From Ophioderma brevispina (Eukaryota; Echinodermata; Ophiuroidea; Amphilepidida; Ophiodermatidae), in the NCBI GenBank assembly GCA_023653785.1, contig JAMKCH010010265.1, positions 1-64,000 of the forward strand: a DNA stretch of 64,000 nt, in the 5' to 3' direction. Both the position numbers and the translations under genes were made by a program. The notes under the pieces were generated by a model. It was not told the origin of the DNA and did no database searches. It saw only the letters and a list, made by a program, of their open reading frames with translations. Below are positions 56,788 to 64,000 of this stretch, piece by piece (positions within the stretch are counted from its first letter, which is position 1; the number at the start of each line of letters is the position of its first letter).

Positions 56788-57439
56788 GTAACCATCCGTG
56801 AACACATCAAGACGCAAGAAACCATGGTTATGCGGTTTCAAGGTGATCAGTGATTAAAGGGATTAGCAGCGATTTGCTAATCCGAAACATCGAAAAAGTC
56901 ATCAAAATTCATATTTTTATATTTTTGTTACTGGCATGGATATGCGAACATAACCTGCAAGTGGTTGGCTTGAAATCCGTGTATTAAAGACAAGGCAGTA
57001 CTTTTTATCTGATTCTGTAATTTCTATACGTGCGTATCAAAAATTCCGACTTGAGATCAAAAAAGCCTTTCCAGCTGTATATCACAGATTTTCAGCGTGA
57101 TATTGTGCACCATGATCAATACAGTTTGACCTCAAACACAAACATTATTGATCTTTGGTTATTTTGTACTGGTGTAAACCGCAATCAGCTGTTTAGTGCA
57201 AATTTTGAGATGCCGTCGCTGTTTGTCTATTCGCGGGAGACGGTATGACAAATATCCTCAAATAATTCATTTTTTTCACTATTTGGTGGTTTGTTTCAAC
57301 ATTAAAGCAGTTATATGGAATTGTACACACTTATCCCTGATTTATAAGTTTAAAAAATGCATTTCCACATTTTTTCGATTCTCTCGCATTATCGCTGCTA
57401 ATCCCAAGGAGGCTGTGGTTGTGGTCTAGTGTATAGTAA
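56788..57439. other. No gene recognised
   Basis: AT-rich; two short plus frames (57030-57429) without recognisable content. Confidence 0.4.
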
Positions 57440-57840
57440 GTCATAGACCATTTTTACATAAAGCGCCCTCTATATATACACTTGAAAGGCTAACTACTTC
57501 ATTTTAAGTGTTTACTTTACCTGAAACTAATCCACAGGTGCATGACAAAGTATATAATTAGGTGACACCGGCATTTTGCTTTTAAAGAGGCATTAAGTGT
57601 GTAAATACACGGTGTTTCATTGTTTTGGTGGCCATTTTGAAATATGACGCCCTCTAGAGGCAGGTTAAGCATGCCAAAACGTGTTCAACTATTCCTTGGT
57701 GAGTTCTGGTGCGACTAAGTAGTCACATAGTGCATTATTTTGGATGAAAAATTAAGATATATGTCAAAAAAGGGCATTAAGTGAATATTGGGCGCCATTT
57801 TGAAAAAGCGCCCTCACTCTTTAACCCAGGATGGGGATTT
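57440..57840. repeat. Tandem units of about 180 bp with GCGCCCTC motif
   Basis: 'gcgccctct' recurs at 57463, 57648 and 57820 and 'ggcattaagtg' at 57591 and 57772. 'ggccattttgaaa' precedes the second and third. The last unit runs into the inverted repeat arm at 57825. Confidence 0.6.
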
Positions 57841-58350
57841 TTGCAGACAACCTGATTTTGATAGCTATATGTATAAGGTTTCCAAAAATAGTGGTCTTCA
57901 AAAATCCCCGGGGGGTGCAGGGTTTCGGTTATGGGCTCATGACCTAAAAAGGTAGGAACAGAATTGGCAAATAATATAATTTAACTATGTCAAGCAAGCC
58001 AAACTGATTTTGCAATGTTTGATTAATCAATTGAATTTGCATTTGATTACATTTTACGCGCGCTACGCGCGCAAATCAGTATAACTGGTCACTACAGACA
58101 GGACTGTTCAAAATTAACACGATTGTAATGAAATTAGTGGTATTTTTACACACTTCGTGCGCACTTGTTTTAGGAACGGGGAGCACCATGCCCTTAGAAT
58201 GCCACAACCGAAATTTTTAAGGATTGCCATTGCTTCCCTGTCATCAGTAGATTCAGAGCTCTGAATATCTCCGCAACATCTTGACTGGTCACAGCAAGCG
58301 AGTGTCAAGAAATGGGGTCTCGGGACAAAAAGGTTGGGAACCCTGCCCTA
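57825..58350. repeat. Inverted partner of 53226-53530
   Basis: 'cgccctcactctttaaccca', 'ggatggggatttttgcag', 'tccccggggggtgcagg' and 'aaaaggttgggaaccctg' are complements, in reverse order, of the 53.2-53.5 kb arm. The pair brackets about 4.3 kb including a retroelement fragment and a satellite. Confidence 0.6.
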
Positions 58351-59419
58351 ATTCCTCAATCAGCACAATGTGGAAAATTGGGGACTTTTGATATGTTACT
58401 TCGCACAACATTGGGAAACTAGCATGTAAAATTCAGCAATGGCTTATTTATTTCCGGGTGTTTTTCTATTAATTTTGCCTACAAGCCGACTCTGGAAACA
58501 ACACAATGGCCTCATCTTAATGTCACTTTGATTTGCAGCGCCTTTTATATCATGAGCAGGTTACTCGATGGCTGTGTATATAATAGGAAGTTGATGTTTT
58601 GGGGAATTACATTTAGTGTTCATCGCCACAGAAAACAAACATTCCAAAATGAGGTATTTCTCCCCAAGAACCACATATATGTTGCTAAATAATATATGTG
58701 CACATAATTTTAAAGCGGCATTGTGGTTCGGGGGAAGGGTTCATCTCTGGAAATTCCAATACACAATGAAGCATGTATTATATATATTTTACATAAAAGC
58801 TTTTTTTTTTTTTTAACCAGCAAGAAAGTCAATCCTATAGCATGTCCCTTTACAATGGGGAACGTTTCAAATTCCTCCGTTCTCAGGAAAACTGTAAAGG
58901 GCGCCCTTCGTTCCTTATCCGACCACAAGCAATGGTGGACAAGCTTCATTCAATATAGCAACTCACCCAAATGAACAAAAGTAGATTACAGCAATACAGA
59001 CTGCAAACGTCAACTGATTTGGGTGCTTTAACCCCCCCCCCGACATTTTTTGTCGTATATCACCTATTTGTAATTGACCTACATTAACGGTTTTCAGCTT
59101 ATAACTCCTTAAGGGTAAGTCAGAGATAGCACAAACTATACATTTTTTTAATCCTTGTGATCATACGAACATTTTGGTATACAATTCAACAACATTGGAC
59201 CACTTTTCAATTTTGACCCCTGTATAATCTTTTGCGAGCCCCTAGCTCGCTTAAGCTACCCCTACAGAATGACCATCATACATGTTCGTGTATGTCATAG
59301 TATGAGGTAGCCCTTGGTATAAATGCCTCTTCCCACTAAAATAAGATGTTTGTCTGTCTGCTCACCAGAGCGTAACTATTGAACAAAAGTCAAAAGTAGC
59401 CTTTAAGACAATGGGGTAT
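58351..59419. other. No gene recognised
   Basis: AT-rich, C-run at 59033-59041. No repeat partner seen. Confidence 0.4.
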
Positions 59420-61412
59420 TTCTTCGATTCTTTGTTTTGTTTGTCCCCATCGATGGGCTAGGGGGAAACAAAGTGGTAAATTCATAATAAATTATTAAAC
59501 CATATAAATTAAAAAATGTCACTTCAATTTATTTTCTCAAAGTGTAATAAGTAAATTTATCTACTTCTTTTTCCTGAAATTTTGGAACCAAGCTAATATT
59601 TTTCGCCGCATCAAAACCAGTTTTCCTTGGAAAGTCTGACAGCTAGCCTGTTGTTTTAATTTTTCCTAACTCTAACTGAGCTTCAAGCTCCTTCAATTTC
59701 CTTTTGTTTAAAAAAAATTTTCCTTTTTCTTTCCAATTCCTTTTGTATTTGCATTTTTCATTTCTTTTTGTTGCATTTTTTTTTGCATTTGCATTCAATT
59801 CTCTTTTCCACGTCAATTTGCATTTCCTTTCTTTTATATCCAGCCCTTTTCATTTTAACCGGCATCACTTGTTGCCCTGTTTTCCAACCACTCTTCTTTC
59901 CTATCCAAATATGAACATCCCAAACATCTTCCTGGACAAATTCTGCAGGTCAAATTATTTTTGGGTGACCTTGCTTTCTCATAGCATGTTTTGGCTCAAG
60001 TCCTAAACTAATGCTTGGCAAGTTTCGTTAACTCAGGCTTTCTCATCTCATCAAACTCATCAACTCGCCCCAGTTATTTGCATTATGAACTCTTCTGGAT
60101 TACACTCCATTGTGATTGTACTCCTACCACACAATATAAATATTTTGCCTTGAACCAAACTACAAAGTAGTACATGTAATACAAAATTTTGTATGCCAAA
60201 ATGGCACATGTTGACCATATTTCAACAATGAATGTTGTAACTTTCTGACAATAAGGCTCCATTTATCTCAATTCGATTCCCGATGACGAGCCCTCAATAT
60301 CTGTTGATACGTTTCGTGGATGTCAAAGGTCAGAAACCCCTTTCAAACCACCCAATAAATCAGCCTTGTGCACAAGTGATCTGAATTTTATATAAGATAA
60401 ACAGATGTAATGATTTGTTCAGATCTATTTGGTTTCAAGAAATTTGTTATGTCCAAAAACAACATTACATATATAGTTAAAATTACACACAATTTAGATG
60501 ATTGATACCCCAGAGTGGCCAAAAGAATGTCAACTAAGGTCCACAAGAAGAGTGGAAGTGCAACGAGAATATGTCATGGTAGGCGAGAGAGAAGAACGCG
60601 GTATTTCTGTCTTGATCGCAGTCTTTGCACAGCGAAGGACTCCAAAAATGACAGCGCATAAGTTCTCATAAAACTCCTCAGGTAATATAATTCAGGGATC
60701 TTCTCAGTTCTGAAGGTAATTTTGTCCAGCAAGTTCAAGACGACGGGGTTTTCCCTCGACCACACTAATATCTGCAATTAAAGTCCAGGTATTCTATCAC
60801 CTCTGTAGATAAATGTCCTCATTAGGGACACAACTGGAATCTCTTTTTGATTCCAAAAAACTGAAGCTCTTCTGGCTTAAAAAGGCGACAGCACAAAGAT
60901 CAGCTATTAAGCTCCGGGCGGCATACAATATTATAAATCCTGGCCATATGTAAAGCTCATTAATCCCCATTATGTGATTTAAAACAGCTATAAATAAACC
61001 TATACTGTATAGCTTCCTCGTTACTACCGCTGGCGGCGGGACTGAACTCAAATCTCAATTATATAATGACCTTCCGCAACAATCCAAAGTCTTAAAATAG
61101 ATATTACCACAGAACAACAAAGATTTGAGTGTAGTATAACATTACTCAATCGTGGAGGTGATAACAACCTGGCTATACAAGGGCTGCGCATAACGGCGAC
61201 ATTGTAATATCATTAGTTAATGGTTTGTGAGTCAATACATATCCATTGGTCACGGATATTGGGAAAGAATGAGGTGACATTTTATTCATTTTCAAGCAAG
61301 TGCAGTTTTGTGCGCGCGACAGACAGTTATATGTGTTAATAATTAGTATGAATTTACACTTGGTTTTTCCCTACCCCCCCCCCCCCCGATGAGGGACAAA
61401 GAATTTGTTACA
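59420..61412. mobile_element. 2-kb TIR element, longer relative of 32856-33775
   Basis: Left arm 59420-59560 and right arm about 61140-61412 are inverted: 'tttgtccc', 'atcgatgggc/atcgggggg', 'gtaaattcat', 'aattatta', 'catat' and 'aaaatgtcac'. The same arms flank the 0.92-kb element. The interior has two adjacent minus-strand frames, 60797-61051 ('RSLIADLCAVAFLSQKSF') and 60574-60777 ('YYLRSFMRTYALSFLESF'), which might be remnants of an encoded protein, but no domain is recognised. Confidence 0.65.
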
Positions 61413-61458
61413 TAGTTGATTATGGTCGACGGCCCCATATTTGTCTAATACTAGTGAT

Positions 61459-63352
61459 TAGAACGGCCGGCCATTACATCAAAAGTGCTCAGCAAAAGTT
61501 TTGACGGCGTAACTTTGTTCAAACATCCAACCATGTGGATTTGCATCCTCATGGGGACATACATAGCGTAGGGGTGTTGGCATTCTAATTTTTTAATTTT
61601 AGGGTAAAAAAAATGGCCAAAAACGTCAAATTTCCACATAGGTAAATCAGGCGAAATGCATTCCTTTCTCAAATTAACTATCATAACATGTCAATTTACT
61701 TCAAAGGAGTCATATTTAAGTGAATATAATGGAGCAATTCCAATTTATAATTTTGGGGTCAAAAAATGGTCAACAACGTCAAAATTGTCCAAACAAGAGG
61801 TAAACCAGTCGAAAATTGCATTCCTTTCTTCAAATAATCTGTCAGAACATGGGTCCATTCACCTTCAAAGGAGGTCATATTTAAGTGAATACAATGGAAG
61901 CCATTCCAATTTATGAATTTGGGGTCAAAAATTGGCCCAAAAAGGTTTAAAATAGCCAAAGAATAGGTAATTCACTCATTAATGCCTTCTTCTCAAGCTG
62001 TTGAATTCAGAAACATGGGGGCGTACATCCCATAGGAACACAAATGAGCGGATTGAGTGCAAGCCATTTCAATATTGCATATTTGGGGTCAAATTGCCAA
62101 AAAACATCAAAATTGTCCCAAAACTCCATAAATTTTTTTTGAGTCAAAACCTTCTTCTCAACAATCATAATAGGATCTGTAAATTTTCTTCCCAAGATAT
62201 ATATTTAACTGGATAGAGTAGTAGCATTTCCAATGACACGTTGTAGCGTCAAAATGGCCAAACAAGTTCAAATTTGTCCAAAATAGAGTAAAATGGCCAA
62301 ACAAGTTCAAATTGTCAAAAAATAAGAAAATTAGTCATAACACTCTCTTTGCTCAAAATGAGATTAAAGGAACGATTGATTTACTTCCAAGGGACAGTGA
62401 AAACTGTTCCAAATGTCAAAATATGGTAAACCAGTCATAATTGCCTCTTTTCTAAAATTACTCAAATGGAATATGGATGCAGTGCTCGGTATTCCAATTT
62501 ACCATTCGAGGTCACATTGGCTGAGGATCAAAAATGAACTCAAGATTGGAGGGGGGAATCTCAAGATTTATGGTCATATGGTCAGAAAAATCAAATTACT
62601 AATCTATGATTGATAAATGTAATGTATGCAGCAGTAGTTTTCCTTATTGGTGTATTGTTATCCATTAAATTTACATCCCTCAATAAATTAGGGTATTGGC
62701 TATTTCAATTCTCAGATTTGATGGGGCAAATTTACCACAAATGGTAAATTAGCTCTATTGCCCTATTTTTCAAAATTTTAATCAGGCCATAGTGCCACAT
62801 CACCAGTGTACATTAAAGTTGAAAATGAGTTGGCCATTATTAATGAACTTTTTGGAGGAGCAAAGAAATCAACGAAATCAAAAGTGTTTATAATTGTTAT
62901 TATTAATGAAATTGGCTTCCATTTATCCACTTAAATATGACTCATTTGGAGGTAAATGAACATGTTCTGGTCGATTATTTTAAGGAAAGGAATATGTATT
63001 TTGACTGATTTTCCTATTTTGGACAATTTGGACCCTTTTTGGCCATTTTGACCCAAAATTTTATAAATTGGAATGGCATTCCATTAATTCACTAAAATTC
63101 TGACCCCTTGAAGGTAAATGGGCATGTTCTGACAGATTATTTGAAGAAAGGAATGCATTTCGACTGATTTACCTATTTTTGGACAATTTTGACCTTTTTT
63201 GGCCATTTTTTACCCTAAAATAAAAAAATGTAGAATGGCCAACACCCCATACGTTGATGTACATCCCATGGTGGTAAGAATCCACTAGGTTGGACCTTTG
63301 TAACAAACAACGCCGTCAAAAATCATATTTTGGTCCTTTGGCCGGCCGTCTA
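61459..63352. mobile_element. Giant foldback element with tandem-repeat arms
   Basis: Outer ends tagaacggccggcc (61459) and ggccggccgtcta (63340-63352) are inverted, followed inward on both sides by 'gacggcgt', 'catcc/gtccaacc', 'gggtgttgg' and 'ttttagggtaaaaaa'. Each arm is then a tandem array of about 160-bp units ('aaaatggccaaaaacgtcaa', 'gcattcctttct', 'agaacatg', 'aagtgaata', 'ccaattta'), at least four on the left (61611-62250) and about two and a half inverted on the right (about 62840-63240). No transposase. Confidence 0.8.
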
Positions 63353-64000
63353 GATTGAGTATTTGATGAAATCGTTGGTTACTCAATGTAATGATTTCTT
63401 CATGGAAAGATCGATGGATTATTTTCAGGTTATGGAAGTAACACGCATATGTACATAATCGACACTGGTACGGCACATCACAAGGAATTCTGTGGACGGT
63501 TTTCTGCTGAGGGATTCAACGCTTTAAATCCCAATGAAATCGGAGTGGTAAGGGACAGCTACGAGAGTTATAGTAGGGTCGTATATCCCTAACGTCCATT
63601 AATGCCATTTGTCACTTTTCCAAAAATTACGGAACGGACCCTGCCATTTTTTAAGGGGAAAATTGCCCCTAGATCTAACAAGACAAATAAAGCTACTTTT
63701 TTGCGGTGATCGTCAGGTTGGTAGTCATTTTCCGAAAAGGACTTTAGGGATGTAAAATGAGGAGCCTGTTTTCGAAGTTTGGGGAAGTAGGTTTGAAGAT
63801 GTTCTTCTATAGTTTGAAGGATGATGAATCGAACTTTTTGGGTCCAACCTCTACGAATTGTGGGGAATATTGTAAAATAAAGGGGTAAAATCCGGGGTAA
63901 ATTTGAAATCAAGCCATTTTTTTCCATGTACACCAATGTATTTATGTCATTAAATAGATAGTGTGTGGGTTTTGACACTTAGTCACACGGTTAAAAGGGT
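63353..64000. other. No recognised gene; one open minus frame
   Basis: A 129-codon minus frame (63589-63978, 'MSKPTHYLFNDINTLVYME') is open to near the window end. It has no recognisable domain and may be chance or an exon continuing outside. Confidence 0.3.

Overview
The window looks like a gene-poor, AT-rich, repeat-dense piece of an animal nuclear genome. Evidence for this is a kringle exon with canonical splice sites, intron-like spacing, (GT)n microsatellites, tRNA-derived SINEs, non-LTR retroelement relics, Tc1-like, hAT-like and Harbinger-like elements, and no bacterial-style operons. The mix (kringle and possibly somatomedin-B modules, 'tttatatagcgcttta' type SINEs, a DUF3504/Crypton-type recombinase, many foldback elements) fits an invertebrate deuterostome such as an echinoderm, hemichordate or amphioxus. 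That placement is inference. No bacterial, phage or CRISPR system is present.

Layout. 0-6.4 kb: an E-box triplet, short TIR elements, and three broken pieces of a Jockey-like non-LTR retroelement, two of them tail to tail. 6.8-13 kb: three unrecognised but coding-like patches (6.83-7.1 minus, 10.97-11.3 plus, 12.57-12.73 minus) among a 0.93-kb foldback element, a near-perfect 151-bp palindrome and a hAT MITE. 13.6-18.3 kb: the only recognisable host gene piece, a kringle exon followed by a terminal exon made of a 36-bp minisatellite, with a possible broken somatomedin-B exon upstream. 18.4-26 kb: palindromes, a second copy of the first TIR element, and a 'CAACTCGCCC' satellite. 27-31 kb: a Jockey relic split by a 2.2-kb DNA element. 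32-46 kb: a 0.92-kb TIR element, a degenerate Tc1 transposase, a SINE, two TATA-box plus first-exon candidates, and a hairpin-forming tandem array.

46.6-49.6 kb is the most interesting locus. A tyrosine recombinase of the Crypton/DUF3504 type lies in one uninterrupted frame except for two TAG codons. It sits between an inner 22-bp perfect inverted repeat and long, diverged terminal inverted repeats. Cryptons are normally described as lacking TIRs. The foldback element at 9.26-10.19 kb has end sequences that look related, so it may be a non-autonomous partner.

49.9-64 kb: more TIR elements, C-rich G-quadruplex-prone tracts, a higher-order satellite (about 355 bp) at 55-55.8 kb, a textbook Harbinger MITE at 56.5 kb, a 2-kb TIR element at 59.4-61.4 kb, and a 1.9-kb giant foldback element at 61.46-63.35 kb whose arms are tandem arrays of about 160-bp units. 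Most of the DNA is therefore mobile-element debris around one secreted, kringle-bearing gene. All alignments were done by eye, so edges of repeats are approximate.
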